DNA from: an uncultured Oscillibacter sp.
GTDB taxonomy: Bacteria; Bacillota; Clostridia; Oscillospirales; Oscillospiraceae
DNA: 23,761 bases
Assembly: GCF_900544955.1 (NCBI RefSeq)
Contig: NZ_UQXD01000038.1
Span: 1 to 23,761 of the forward strand
Direction of reading: 5' to 3'
Each line of letters begins with the position of its first letter. The stretch's first letter is position 1. The notes beneath the pieces are model-generated. The model was not told the origin of the DNA and made no database searches. It saw nothing but the letters and a program-made list of their open reading frames with translations. This document shows, one piece after another, positions 5,572 to 13,257 of the stretch. A program made the position numbers and the translations under genes.

Positions 5572-8214
5572 ATGAAAAAGCTGGTCGTTGGCATATTGGC
5601 CCATGTGGACGCGGGGAAGACCACCCTCTCCGAGGCGCTGCTGTATCGGGGCGGCGCGCTGCGGCGGCTGGGAAGGGTGGACCACAGGGACGCCTTTTTG
5701 GACACGGACGCCATGGAGCGGGACCGGGGCATCACCATCTTCGCCAAGCAGGCGGAGCTGACCTGGGGGGACCGGTCCATCACCCTGCTGGACACTCCGG
5801 GGCACGTGGATTTCTCCGCCGAGACGGAGCGGACGCTCCGGGTGCTGGACTGCGCCGTGCTGGTGGTCAGCGGCACCGACGGCGTGCAGGCCCACACCCG
5901 GACGCTGTGGCGGCTGCTGGAGCGGTACGGCGTGCCCGTGTTTTTGTTTCTCAATAAAATGGACCTGGCGGGGGCGGACCGGGCGGCCCTGACGGCGGAG
6001 TTGAAGCGCCGCCTGGGGAGCGGCTGCGTGGACTTCACCGCGCCGGAGACCCTGGCGGAGGAGGCCGCCCTCTGCGACGAGGCGGTGCTGGAGCGGTATC
6101 TGGACACCGGAGACCTGGCGGACGGGGACGTGACGGAGCTGATCCGGCGGCGGGCGCTGTTCCCCTGCTTCTTCGGCTCCGCGCTGAAGCTGGACGGGGT
6201 GGACGAGCTGCTGGAGGGCCTGGCCCGGTATGCGCCGGTGCCGGCATATCCCGGTGCCTTCGGCGCCCGGGTGTTCAAAATCGCCCGGGACGGCCAGGGG
6301 GCCCGCCTCACCTACCTGAAGGTCACCGGCGGCACGCTGCGGGTGAAGGACGTCCTCACCAACCGCCGGGAGGACACGCCGCCCCAGGCGGCGTGGGAGG
6401 AGAAGGCGGACCAGCTGCGCATTTACTCCGGCGCCAGATTCCGCACGGTGGAGGAGGCCCCGGCGGGCACCGTGTGCGCTGTCACGGGGCTGAGCCGCAC
6501 GGCGCCGGGCATGGGGTTGGGGTTTGAGGGGGCCTGGACCGGCCCGGTGCTGGAGCCGGTGCTGGCCTACCGGGTGCTGCTGCCCGGCGGCGCGGATCCC
6601 CACACCGCGCTGCTGCACCTGCGGGAGCTGGAGGAGGAGGACCCCCAGCTCCACGTGGTCTGGAACGAGGCGGCCCGGGAGATTCACCTGCAATTGATGG
6701 GGGAGGTGCAGCTGGAGATTTTGCAGCGGGTCCTCCGGGAGCGGTTCGGCATGGAGGTGGCCTTCGGCGCCGGAACCATCCGCTACAAGGAGACCATCGC
6801 GGACACGGTGGAGGGCATCGGCCACTTTGAGCCCCTGCGCCACTATGCGGAGGTCCACCTCCTGCTGGAGCCGGGGGAGCGGGGCAGCGGCCTGGTGCTG
6901 GCCGCCGCCTGTCCCGAGGACCAGCTGGACCGGAACTGGCAGCGGCTGATTCTCTCCCACCTGGCGGAGCGGGAGCACCCGGGGGTGCTGACCGGCGCTC
7001 CCGTCACCGATCTGCGGATCACCCTGGTGGCGGGGCGGGCCCACGTGAAGCACACGGAGGGGGGTGACTTCCGCCAGGCCACCTACCGGGCAGTGCGCCA
7101 GGGGCTGATGCAGGCCCAAAGCGTCCTGCTGGAGCCCTGGTACGCCTTCCGGCTGGAGCTTCCGGCGGACCAGGTGGGCCGGGCCATCAGCGACCTCCAG
7201 CGGATGAATGGGGAGACGGACCCGCCGGAGGCGGCGGGAGAGGAGACGGTTCTCACCGGCGCCGCCCCGGTGGCGGCCCTGCGGGACTATGCCCGGGAGG
7301 TGGCGGCCTACACCCGGGGCCGGGGGCGGCTGCTGTGCACCCTCTCGGGCTACCGTCCCTGCGCCGACGGGGCGGCGGTGGCCGCCGCCTCCGGCTATGA
7401 CCCGGAGCGGGATGTGGACAACCCGCCGGACTCGGTGTTCTGTGCCCACGGTGGGGGCTACACGGTGAAGTGGGACCAAGTGGCCGCCAACGCCCATGTG
7501 GAGCCGGTGCTGCGCCCGGCGGCGCCGGAGGAGGCGCCCGCCGCCCCGGTTCGGCCCCGGCCCGCCGCCTCGGGCGGCATCGAGGCGGACAAGGAGCTGC
7601 GGGCCATCTTCGAGCGGACCTACGGCCCGGTGAAGCAGCGGGCCTTTCAGCCGCCCCGCCCGCCCCGGCGCCCCCCGGCCCGGGAGGATGAGGCGGAGCG
7701 GCGGTTCCAGGGGGAGGAGTACCTGCTGGTGGACGGGTACAACATCCTCTTCGCCTGGGACGAGCTGAAGGCCATGGCCCGGGAGAACCTGGACGCCGCC
7801 CGGAAGAGCCTGTGCGACCTGCTGTGCAACTACCAGGGCTACCGGCACTGCCACGTGATTGTGGTCTTCGACGCCTACAAGGTGAAGGGGGGCCAGGGGT
7901 CCGTGGAGCCGTACCACAACATCCACGTGGTCTACACCAAGGAGGCGGAGACGGCGGACGCCTATATCGAGCGGGCCACCTACGAGATCGGGCGGCAGCA
8001 CCGGGTGCGGGTGGCCACCTCCGACGGGCCGGAGCAGCTCATCATTCTGGGCCACGGGGCCCTGCGGCTGTCCGCCTCCGCCTTCCGGGAAGAGGTGGAG
8101 CAGGTCCAGGGCCAGATCTCCGCTGCCCTGGAGAAAAATAATCGCAAACAGAAGCGGGGGGCCCTCCGGGCCGCCCTGGAGAAGGCCGCCAAGGCCGGAG
8201 AGGAGGAGCCGTGA
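5572..8214 (+). CDS. Tet(M)-like translational GTPase fused to a Rae1/YacP-type NYN endoribonuclease
   Basis: An 880-residue protein, about 240 residues longer than a usual Tet(M)-type ribosomal protection protein. Residues 1 to about 640 are an EF-G/Tet-like GTPase. G1 is AHVDAGKTT (10-18), G2 includes DRGIT, G3 is DTPGH (74-78), G4 is NKMD (128-131) and G5 is GSAL. EF-G-like domains follow, including VDNPPDSVFCAHGGGYTVKW. A Pro/Ala/Arg-rich linker spans about 640-712. Residues 717 to about 850 match Rae1 (YacP), with LLVDGYN (Asp721), VVFDAYKVKG (Asp767), KEAETAD (Asp796) and VATSDGPEQ (Asp818), so the acidic active-site residues are kept. Tet(M)-like proteins enter the ribosomal A site; Rae1 of Bacillus cuts mRNA in the A site. 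The fused protein probably uses the GTPase to deliver the nuclease to ribosomes. Tetracycline resistance is possible but not shown. The stop overlaps the GTG of the lspA-like gene. Confidence 0.9.
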   Translation: MKKLVVGILAHVDAGKTTLSEALLYRGGALRRLGRVDHRDAFLDTDAMERDRGITIFAKQAELTWGDRSITLLDTPGHVDFSAETERTLRVLDCAVLVVSGTDGVQAHTRTLWRLLERYGVPVFLFLNKMDLAGADRAALTAELKRRLGSGCVDFTAPETLAEEAALCDEAVLERYLDTGDLADGDVTELIRRRALFPCFFGSALKLDGVDELLEGLARYAPVPAYPGAFGARVFKIARDGQGARLTYLKVTGGTLRVKDVLTNRREDTPPQAAWEEKADQLRIYSGARFRTVEEAPAGTVCAVTGLSRTAPGMGLGFEGAWTGPVLEPVLAYRVLLPGGADPHTALLHLRELEEEDPQLHVVWNEAAREIHLQLMGEVQLEILQRVLRERFGMEVAFGAGTIRYKETIADTVEGIGHFEPLRHYAEVHLLLEPGERGSGLVLAAACPEDQLDRNWQRLILSHLAEREHPGVLTGAPVTDLRITLVAGRAHVKHTEGGDFRQATYRAVRQGLMQAQSVLLEPWYAFRLELPADQVGRAISDLQRMNGETDPPEAAGEETVLTGAAPVAALRDYAREVAAYTRGRGRLLCTLSGYRPCADGAAVAAASGYDPERDVDNPPDSVFCAHGGGYTVKWDQVAANAHVEPVLRPAAPEEAPAAPVRPRPAASGGIEADKELRAIFERTYGPVKQRAFQPPRPPRRPPAREDEAERRFQGEEYLLVDGYNILFAWDELKAMARENLDAARKSLCDLLCNYQGYRHCHVIVVFDAYKVKGGQGSVEPYHNIHVVYTKEAETADAYIERATYEIGRQHRVRVATSDGPEQLIILGHGALRLSASAFREEVEQVQGQISAALEKNNRKQKRGALRAALEKAAKAGEEEP

Positions 8215-8627
8215 CCGGTTTGCTGACAGCTTTGGGGACGGCTGCCTCCTGCACCGCCGCCCGGTGGTATCTGGACCGCGCCGCCCGGCGGGAGCGGTCC
8301 TATTGGGGGGACCGGGTGCGCCTCACCGCCCTGTGGAACCGGGGCGCCGCCTTCGGGCTGCCGGTGCCGGCGCGGTGGCTGCCCGCCGCCGGGGCGCTGG
8401 CTCTGGCGGGCCTCCTCCGCTGGGGGCGGCGGTGCCCGGCGGGGGCGGGCCTGGTGCTGGGCGGCGGGCTCTCCAACCTGTACGAGCGGGTCCGCCACCG
8501 CCGGGTATACGATTACCTGCGGTTTCCCAAGGTCCCGGGGCCTCTGGGGCGGTACGTCTACAATCTGGCGGACCTGGCCGTCTTCGCCGGGGTGGGGGCG
8601 CTGCTCCTCTCCCGCCGGAGGCGCTGA
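8211..8627 (+). CDS. lspA: Signal peptidase II-like membrane protease
   Basis: A 138-residue hydrophobic protein with the LspA signature: NRGAAFG (43-49), GGGLSNLYERV (84-94), VYDYL with Asp101 and YNLADLAVF with Asp121. The two aspartates are the catalytic pair of family A08, which removes the signal peptide of prolipoproteins in the membrane. It is divergent: the usual NLIDR is NLYER (Glu92), and the N-terminal half is unusually Arg-rich. The GTG start overlaps the upstream stop in GTGA, with a GGAGAGGAGGAG ribosome site inside the upstream gene, so translation is coupled to the GTPase-nuclease. It may be a second, specialised copy rather than the housekeeping enzyme. Confidence 0.75.
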   Translation: MTGLLTALGTAASCTAARWYLDRAARRERSYWGDRVRLTALWNRGAAFGLPVPARWLPAAGALALAGLLRWGRRCPAGAGLVLGGGLSNLYERVRHRRVYDYLRFPKVPGPLGRYVYNLADLAVFAGVGALLLSRRRR

Positions 8628-8805
8628 AAAAGGGGACGCCCGCAGAAGCGGGCGTCCCTGTGGCTGTCGAGCCAGTGCTGCGGGTACTGGTTTGGAAACG
8701 CTGCGGCCCCCTGCGCCCCGACTGGTGCGCCGGAGGCGCACCGCTTGCACCATTGCGAGCCGAGCAGAATGTTCCGCCGCGTACATGCCGCGGCAGAAGT
8801 TCTAT

Positions 8806-8846
8806 GCGTTTGCCACTTCGGCGGTGAAACGCTGAAAGGTTTTTTT
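8806..8846 (+). ncRNA. Terminator-like hairpin with UUCG loop inside the element
   Basis: GCGTTT (8806-8811) pairs with AAACGC (8827-8832) around an inner CC..GG stem closed by a UUCG tetraloop. Seven bases later a run of seven T follows (8840-8846). This could be the 3' end of a small structured RNA transcribed rightward from within the element; no promoter for it was identified. Confidence 0.3.
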
Positions 8847-8856
8847 AACAAACGAA

Positions 8857-8890
8857 ACAGGGGACGCCCGCTTCTGCGGGCGTCCCCTGT
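8857..8890 (-). terminator. Terminator of ilvD (also right end of the inverted-repeat element)
   Basis: ACAGGGGACGCCCGC and its complement form a perfect 15-bp stem with a 4-base loop. On the minus strand it is followed by TTTCGTTTGTT, 20 bp past the ilvD stop. Confidence 0.7.
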
Positions 8891-8910
8891 GATCTTGTTG
8901 AAGCGGTGGC

Positions 8911-10593
8911 TTACAGGTTGTCGAACTTCAAAATGGCGCCCTCGGAGCCGGAGGCGGCGATCTTGCAGTACAGGCCCAGCCAGCCCTTCTTGAACTTGGG
9001 CTCGGGCCGCTTCCAGGCCGCCAGGCGGGCGTCGATCTCCTCCTGAGGCACCAGCAGCTCCAGCTTGCGGCTCTCCACGTCGATCACGATGCGGTCGCCG
9101 TCGTGGACGATGGCGATGGGGCCGCCCTCCGCGGCCTCCGGAGAGATGTGGCCCACGAAGCAGCCGTTGTTGGTGCCGGAGAAGCGGCCGTCGGTGATGA
9201 GGGCGGTGGTGAGGGCCAGGCCCCGGCCGTAGAGGTACTTCATGGCCTTGAACATCTCCCGCATGCCCGGGCCGCCCTTGGGGCCCTCGTAGCGGATGAC
9301 CACCACGTGGCCGTCGTGGACCTTGCCCGCCAGGATGGCCTCCTCCGCGGCCTCCTCGGAGTCGAAGCAGATGGCCTCGCCCTCAAAGTGCTGGAGGCTC
9401 TTGTCGAAGGCGCCGGGCTTGGTGATGCCGGTGTCGGGGGCCAGGTTGCCCCGCAGCACCGCCACGCCGCCGGTGTAGCCGAAGGGGTCGTCCAGGGTGT
9501 GGTTCACCAGGCCGGTGGCAGGATAGGTGTAGCGGTGGGAGGCGATGTTCTCCGCCAGGGTCTGGGCGGTGACGGTCATGACGCCGGTCTCCAGCAGGGA
9601 CTGGAGGTTCTCCATCAGCCGGGGCACGCCGCCGTCCTTGTAGAAGTCGATGACGTTGTACTTGCAGGCGGGGTTCATCTTGGCCAGCTGGGGGATGGTG
9701 CGGGACAGGGAGTCAAACTCCTCCAGCACCCGGATGTCCAGCTCCGCCTCGTGGGCGATGGCGGTGAGGTGCATGACGGCGTTGGTGGAGCCGCTCATGG
9801 CCAGGCACGCCTTGATGGCGTTGCGGACGGCGCCCTCCGTCAGGACCTTCCGGGCGGTGATGTGCTTTTCCACCAGCTCCATGATCTTGATGCCGGTCTC
9901 CTCGCCCTTCATCAGCCGGGCGGCGGAGGTGGCGGGGGCCAGGCCGCCGTCGGGCAGGGTCATGCCCAGGGCCTCCGCCAGGGCGCACATGGTGTTGGCG
10001 GTGCCCAGGTAGGAGCAGGAGCCGCAGCCGGGGCAGGAGGTGTTCTCCAGGGAGACGTACTCCGCCTCGGTGATCTTTCCGGCGGAGAGCATACCGTAGG
10101 CCTCGGTGCTGGAGGTCTGGTCGGACTGGCGGCCGTCAAAGACCGCGCCGCCCTCCATGGGGCCGCCGGGCAGGAAGATGCAGGGGATGTCCAGCCGGGC
10201 GGCGGCCATCAGCATGCCGGGCACGATCTTGTCGCAGGAGCCCAGCAGCACCAGCCCGTCGAACAGGTTGATCTGGGCCATGGACTCGATGGAGTTGGCG
10301 ATCAGCTCCCGGGAGGGGAGGATGTAGTGCATGCCGTCGTGGCCCTGGCCCATGCCGTCGCACCCGCCGATGACGCCGAATTCGATGGGGGTGCCGCCGG
10401 CGCGGTAGATGCCGTCCTTCACCCGCTGGGCCACCTGGCGGAGGTTGAAGTGGCCGGGGACGCACTCGCTCCACGCGTTGGCGATGCCGATGACGGGGCG
10501 CTTGAGATCATCGGTGGTGAAGCCCATGGACTTCAGTGTGGCGCGGTAATACTGGTTGTTCAGGCCCTCCAGAATATGTTTGCTGCGTTCCAT
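8911..10593 (-). CDS. ilvD: Dihydroxy-acid dehydratase
   Basis: A 560-residue enzyme of the expected length. It dehydrates 2,3-dihydroxy-isovalerate and its isoleucine-pathway homologue to the 2-keto acids for valine, leucine and isoleucine. Iron-sulfur ligand motifs are LGSCDKIVPG and NTSCPGCGSCSYLGTANTM. The C-terminal signature LITDGRFSGTNNG is intact. The ATG at 10593 has GGGAGAA about 8 bases upstream. The gene stands alone, not in an ilv-leu cluster, and diverges from an HpcH-family aldolase. Its 55-nt leader holds a 6-bp GC hairpin (10624-10638) but no T-box or branched-chain leader peptide that I can see. Confidence 0.95.
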   Translation of the reverse strand: MERSKHILEGLNNQYYRATLKSMGFTTDDLKRPVIGIANAWSECVPGHFNLRQVAQRVKDGIYRAGGTPIEFGVIGGCDGMGQGHDGMHYILPSRELIANSIESMAQINLFDGLVLLGSCDKIVPGMLMAAARLDIPCIFLPGGPMEGGAVFDGRQSDQTSSTEAYGMLSAGKITEAEYVSLENTSCPGCGSCSYLGTANTMCALAEALGMTLPDGGLAPATSAARLMKGEETGIKIMELVEKHITARKVLTEGAVRNAIKACLAMSGSTNAVMHLTAIAHEAELDIRVLEEFDSLSRTIPQLAKMNPACKYNVIDFYKDGGVPRLMENLQSLLETGVMTVTAQTLAENIASHRYTYPATGLVNHTLDDPFGYTGGVAVLRGNLAPDTGITKPGAFDKSLQHFEGEAICFDSEEAAEEAILAGKVHDGHVVVIRYEGPKGGPGMREMFKAMKYLYGRGLALTTALITDGRFSGTNNGCFVGHISPEAAEGGPIAIVHDGDRIVIDVESRKLELLVPQEEIDARLAAWKRPEPKFKKGWLGLYCKIAASGSEGAILKFDNL

Positions 10594-10654
10594 ATCAAAT
10601 GTTCTCCCTTTCTGCTTTCGTTTCCCGCCGTGGGCGGGTTGGGATCATATGCCC

Positions 10655-10684
10655 ATGATAGCATTGGACGGGGAGGCGTGTCAA
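10655..10684 (-). promoter_or_regulatory. Sigma-A promoter of ilvD
   Basis: On the minus strand, TTGACA (10679-10684) and TATCAT (10655-10660) are 18 bases apart. Confidence 0.7.
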
Positions 10685-10728
10685 TGCCGCCGGGGCCGAT
10701 AAAAAGAAGAAAAAGATTGGATATTCCG

Positions 10729-10758
10729 TTGACAAAAGGCGGTGGGCGTGGGTATAGT
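10729..10758 (+). promoter_or_regulatory. Sigma-A promoter of the HpcH/HpaI-family gene
   Basis: TTGACA (10729-10734) and TATAGT (10753-10758) are separated by 18 bases. The start should be near 10765, giving a leader of about 80 nt. The two divergent promoters leave about 45 bp between their -35 elements. Confidence 0.8.
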
Positions 10759-10844
10759 GTAGGTAGTGCAAGAAGTGGAAGCCCATTCCGCTCCGAGGAA
10801 TCAACGGCGGCAGCCCCGCCGGAACATGAGAAGGAGAATCATTT

Positions 10845-11633
10845 ATGGATGTCAGCAAGATGCCCACCATGGAGAGCGTGGCCCGGTTTAAGGCCGCCAT
10901 GGATTCCGACAAGGGTGCCCTGGGCCCCTTCATGATCAGCACCGACCCCGCCTTTGTGGAGGCCGCCGGCTACGCCGGGTATGACTTCGTGCTGCTGGAT
11001 ATGGAGCACGGCACCACCACCCACCAGACCCTGCCCAATCTGATCCGCGCCGCCAACGTGGCGGGGGTGTGCCCGGTGGTCCGGGTTCCCCGGGGCAGTG
11101 ACATCTGGATCGACCAGGCCCTGGACGTGGGCGCCGGCGCCGTGATGATCCCCCAGATCGACACCGCCGAGCAGGCCCGGGCCGCCGTGTCCGCCGCCAA
11201 GTTCTCCCCCATCGGCACCCGGGGCACCTGCCGCTTTGTCCGCTCCGCGGGCTTCGGCGCCATCCCCGGCAAGGACTACTTCGCCAAGGCCCAGGACACC
11301 GTGGTGATCGTCCAGGCCGAGGGCAAGAAGGCCGTGGAGAACCTGGACGAGATTCTGGACGTCCCCGGCATCGACGTGGTGTTCGTGGGGCCCTACGACC
11401 TGTCCAGCTCCCTGGGCCTGGTGGGCCAGATCGACCACCCGGACGTGGTGGAGTGCATCAAGGGCATCATCGCCAAGGCCGCCGCCAAGGGCGTGAAGGT
11501 GGGCTGCTTCGCCGACTCCGTGGAGGGCGGCAAGAAGTGGCGCGATCTGGGCGTGAAGTTCATTGGCTACGCCTGCGACACCTACATTTTCATGCAGGGC
11601 GCCAAGGCCGACGTGGAGAGCTTCTCCAAGTAA
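10845..11633 (+). CDS. HpcH/HpaI aldolase family protein
   Basis: A 262-residue protein of the class II pyruvate-type aldolase fold (HpcH/HpaI, also called the citrate-lyase-beta-like family). It has the family motifs DFVLLDMEHG (the base histidine), VVRVP (the substrate-binding arginine), a metal-binding Glu in VIVQAEG and a metal-binding Asp in VFVGPYDLS. Relatives cleave or form 4-hydroxy-2-oxo acids such as 2,4-dihydroxyhept-2-enedioate or 2-keto-3-deoxy sugars acids, using a divalent metal. The substrate here is not predictable, and no aromatic-degradation genes are nearby. The usual IQIET around the metal Glu is VQAEG, a small departure. AAGGAGAA precedes the ATG. The gene has its own promoter and a strong terminator, so it is monocistronic. 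Confidence 0.85.
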   Translation: MDVSKMPTMESVARFKAAMDSDKGALGPFMISTDPAFVEAAGYAGYDFVLLDMEHGTTTHQTLPNLIRAANVAGVCPVVRVPRGSDIWIDQALDVGAGAVMIPQIDTAEQARAAVSAAKFSPIGTRGTCRFVRSAGFGAIPGKDYFAKAQDTVVIVQAEGKKAVENLDEILDVPGIDVVFVGPYDLSSSLGLVGQIDHPDVVECIKGIIAKAAAKGVKVGCFADSVEGGKKWRDLGVKFIGYACDTYIFMQGAKADVESFSK

Positions 11634-11647
11634 ATGCTTCCCGACAC

Positions 11648-11688
11648 AATCATCCCCCGGGGCGGCTGGCCCCGGGGGATGATTTTTT
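11648..11688 (+). terminator. Intrinsic terminator of the aldolase gene
   Basis: A 15-bp stem (11648-11662 with 11670-11684) has a 7-base loop and ends in a run of T. Confidence 0.9.
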
Positions 11689-11756
11689 GCGAAATATCCC
11701 GATGGTGAAAAATATCCGGCGTCTGAGCCGTGTGATAGGTGAAAGGAGTGAGGATC

Positions 11757-12239
11757 ATGGTTCCATCCGGTACCGATGAAACCGTCTGCCGTCTGGTGGC
11801 GGAGTACAGCCCCATGCTGCTGCGGCTGGCCTGTACCCGCCTGCCTTCCACCGCCGACGCAGAGGATGCCGTGCAGGAGGTGTTTTTGCGGCTGCTGTCC
11901 GCAAGGCCCGTGTTCCGGGACGCCGGGCACGAGAAGGCGTGGCTCATCCGGGCCACTCTCCACCGCGCCAGCGACATCCGCCGCCTGGCGGAACGGCGGA
12001 ATCTCCCCCTGGAGGAGGCGGCCCAGGCCGCCGCTCCCCCGGAGGGCGAGAGCGCACTCCTGGAGGCCGTGCGGGCCCTCCCGGCCAAGTACAGCGGGGT
12101 GATCCACCTGTACTACTACGAGGGCTATTCCATTCGAGAGATCGCACAACTGCTGGGCCTGCCCACCCCCACGGTGGGCACCCGCCTCGCCCGCGGCCGG
12201 GAACGGCTGCGGCAGATGCTGGAGGAGGAAGAGAAATGA
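11757..12239 (+). CDS. ECF-type RNA polymerase sigma factor
   Basis: A 160-residue sigma-70-family protein with only regions 2 and 4, as in the ECF group. Region 2 spans about residues 12-75, with DAEDAVQEVFLRLL and the HEKAWLIRATLHRASDIRR segment. Region 4 spans about 98-155, with the LPAKYSGVIHLYYYEGYSIREIAQLLG helix-turn-helix and TVGTRLARGRERL. The ATG at 11757 is preferred over a GTG at 11739 because AAAGGAG lies 9 bases before it. The stop overlaps the ATG of the next gene (ATGA), and that gene encodes a membrane protein typical of an anti-sigma factor. Two direct copies of AAATATCC (11692-11699 and 11710-11717) lie upstream, but no clear autoregulated promoter was seen there. Confidence 0.92.
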   Translation: MVPSGTDETVCRLVAEYSPMLLRLACTRLPSTADAEDAVQEVFLRLLSARPVFRDAGHEKAWLIRATLHRASDIRRLAERRNLPLEEAAQAAAPPEGESALLEAVRALPAKYSGVIHLYYYEGYSIREIAQLLGLPTPTVGTRLARGRERLRQMLEEEEK

Positions 12240-13114
12240 ATCGAGAGAGCTATCGCAAGGCCTTTGACACGCTGCATTTCTCCGAGGATTTTCAGAGCCG
12301 GACCGCGGCACTGCTGGCGGACCGCGCCCGGGAACTGAACAAGGAGGAGCAAAGCATGTTTACCCAAAAGAAGAAGTTGGTCGTTTTGATCGCCGCCGCC
12401 GTGGCGCTGCTGGCGGTATCCGTGTCCGCCGCCATGCTGCTGTTGACCCCGGCCCAGGTGGCGGAGGAGATGGAGGAGCCGCTCTTGGCCGCGGCCTTTG
12501 AAAACGGGGACGCGGCGGCGCTGAACGATGTCCGGCAGGCCGGGGACTACACCTTCACCCTGGCAGGCCTGGCCTCCGGCGCGGGGCTGTCCGCCGCCCC
12601 CATGGAGTATAACGGGGAGCTCATCGACGACCGGACCTACGCCGTGTTCACCGTTGCCCTGGCCGACGGCACCCCCCTGGAGGAACAGCCGGATTTGACC
12701 TACACCCCCCTGGTGGGCGGCTTCCACGTCGGCGCGGTCAACGCCTGGACCCTGGGAGCGGGCTGTCAGTCCTTCGTGCAGGACGGCATCGCCTACTACC
12801 TCTTTGACGTCCGGAACCTGGAGATGTTCGCGGACCACCCGGTGTACTTCGCCATCTATGAAGGCGGCGTGCCCTCTCCGTCCATGTTCGACGCGGGGGA
12901 GGATGACACCCTGACCCTGAAGGAGGACGTGACCGGCGTGCTGTTTGAGCTGCCGCTGGACGAGAACAGGGCGGACCCCGCCGCGGCGCAGGCCTTCCTG
13001 GATTCCACCGGACTGGAATTCATCGACGGGCCGGAGGAGGCCGTCCCCGACGAGACCCCCACGGCCCAAATCCTGGAGGACACGCCGCAGAGCAAAACCA
13101 TCGAGATCCGCTGA
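12236..13114 (+). CDS. Probable membrane-anchored anti-sigma factor
   Basis: A 292-residue protein. About 46 cytoplasmic residues (MNRESYRKAFDTLHFSEDF onward) are followed by one transmembrane helix (about 48-70) and a large extracytoplasmic domain of about 220 residues. The outer domain has beta-rich patterns such as GDYTFTLAGL and DDRTYAVFTVAL and an acidic C-terminus. It resembles clostridial DUF4179-type proteins encoded next to ECF sigma factors, though I cannot confirm the family. It shares ATGA with the sigma gene, so translation is coupled, which supports a sigma/anti-sigma pair. The cytoplasmic part would hold the sigma factor and the outer part would sense envelope stress. A strong terminator follows 8 bp after the stop. 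Confidence 0.75.
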   Translation: MNRESYRKAFDTLHFSEDFQSRTAALLADRARELNKEEQSMFTQKKKLVVLIAAAVALLAVSVSAAMLLLTPAQVAEEMEEPLLAAAFENGDAAALNDVRQAGDYTFTLAGLASGAGLSAAPMEYNGELIDDRTYAVFTVALADGTPLEEQPDLTYTPLVGGFHVGAVNAWTLGAGCQSFVQDGIAYYLFDVRNLEMFADHPVYFAIYEGGVPSPSMFDAGEDDTLTLKEDVTGVLFELPLDENRADPAAAQAFLDSTGLEFIDGPEEAVPDETPTAQILEDTPQSKTIEIR

Positions 13115-13122
13115 GGGCGGAG

Positions 13123-13162
13123 AAAAAGCAGGGGGAGGCATCGCCTCCCCCTGCTTTTTTTT
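13123..13162 (+). terminator. Intrinsic terminator of the sigma/anti-sigma operon
   Basis: A 12-bp GC stem (GCAGGGGGAGGC and complement, 3-base loop) is extended by A/T pairs and followed by eight T. Confidence 0.93.
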
Positions 13163-13172
13163 CCAATGCCCC

Positions 13173-13201
13173 TTGACAAAGCGCCCGCTGTGTGCTATTT
13201 G
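13173..13201 (+). promoter_or_regulatory. Promoter of the ABC transporter operon
   Basis: TTGACA (13173-13178) and TATTTG (13196-13201) are 17 bases apart. The -10 is imperfect. The -10 borders the repeat cluster at 13201-13244, so a regulator bound there would contact the start site. Confidence 0.6.
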
Positions 13202-13244
13202 TATTATACGATTAATACACCAATACAACAATACAGTAATACAG
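13201..13244 (+). promoter_or_regulatory. Tandem AATACA repeats and inverted repeat in the ABC operon leader
   Basis: Four consecutive 8-base units of the form NAATACAN (13213-13220, 13221-13228, 13229-13236, 13237-13244) run straight into the AGGAGG ribosome site. The first unit also pairs with GTATTA at 13201-13206 as an inverted repeat. This looks like a regulator array, for example for a GntR-type repressor of an ABC operon, or an RNA-level site next to the ribosome site. No regulator gene is adjacent. Confidence 0.5.
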
Positions 13245-13257
13245 AGGAGGCACATCT

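Larger units (their letters stand above)
8633..8890. repeat. Hairpin-rich non-coding element with 29-30 bp terminal inverted repeats
   Basis: The hairpin at 8633-8658 (GGGACGCCCGC AGAA GCGGGCGTCCC) recurs as its exact reverse complement at 8861-8886. Including the inner CCTGT/ACAGG, the ends match over about 29 of 30 bases. Between them lie further stems: 8672-8690 (5 bp), 8724-8742 (8 bp, GGA loop), 8776-8794 (6 bp) and 8806-8832 (UUCG loop). No convincing gene is encoded in it. It fills the space between convergent lspA and ilvD. The bounded, structured layout suggests a repeated intergenic element (MITE-like), or two diverged terminators of common origin. Confidence 0.55.

Noticed and set aside
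5200..8055. 951-codon minus-strand open frame opposite the GTPase-nuclease gene
   Set aside because: It spans the divergent promoter region and is antisense to a protein with complete GTPase and nuclease motifs. Its composition is artefactual.
8558..8851. 97-codon minus-strand open frame in the lspA-ilvD gap
   Set aside because: It overlaps the hairpin-rich element and the end of lspA, lacks a ribosome site and resembles no domain I can name. I treat the stretch as non-coding.
10594..10654. T-box or branched-chain leader attenuator before ilvD
   Set aside because: The leader is only about 55 nt, with one short GC hairpin. There is no T-box sequence and no run of Ile/Val/Leu codons.
11698..11723. 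Autoregulated ECF promoter directly before the sigma gene
   Set aside because: TGAAAA (11706) and CGTC (11720) occur but only 8 bases apart, not the required 16 or so.
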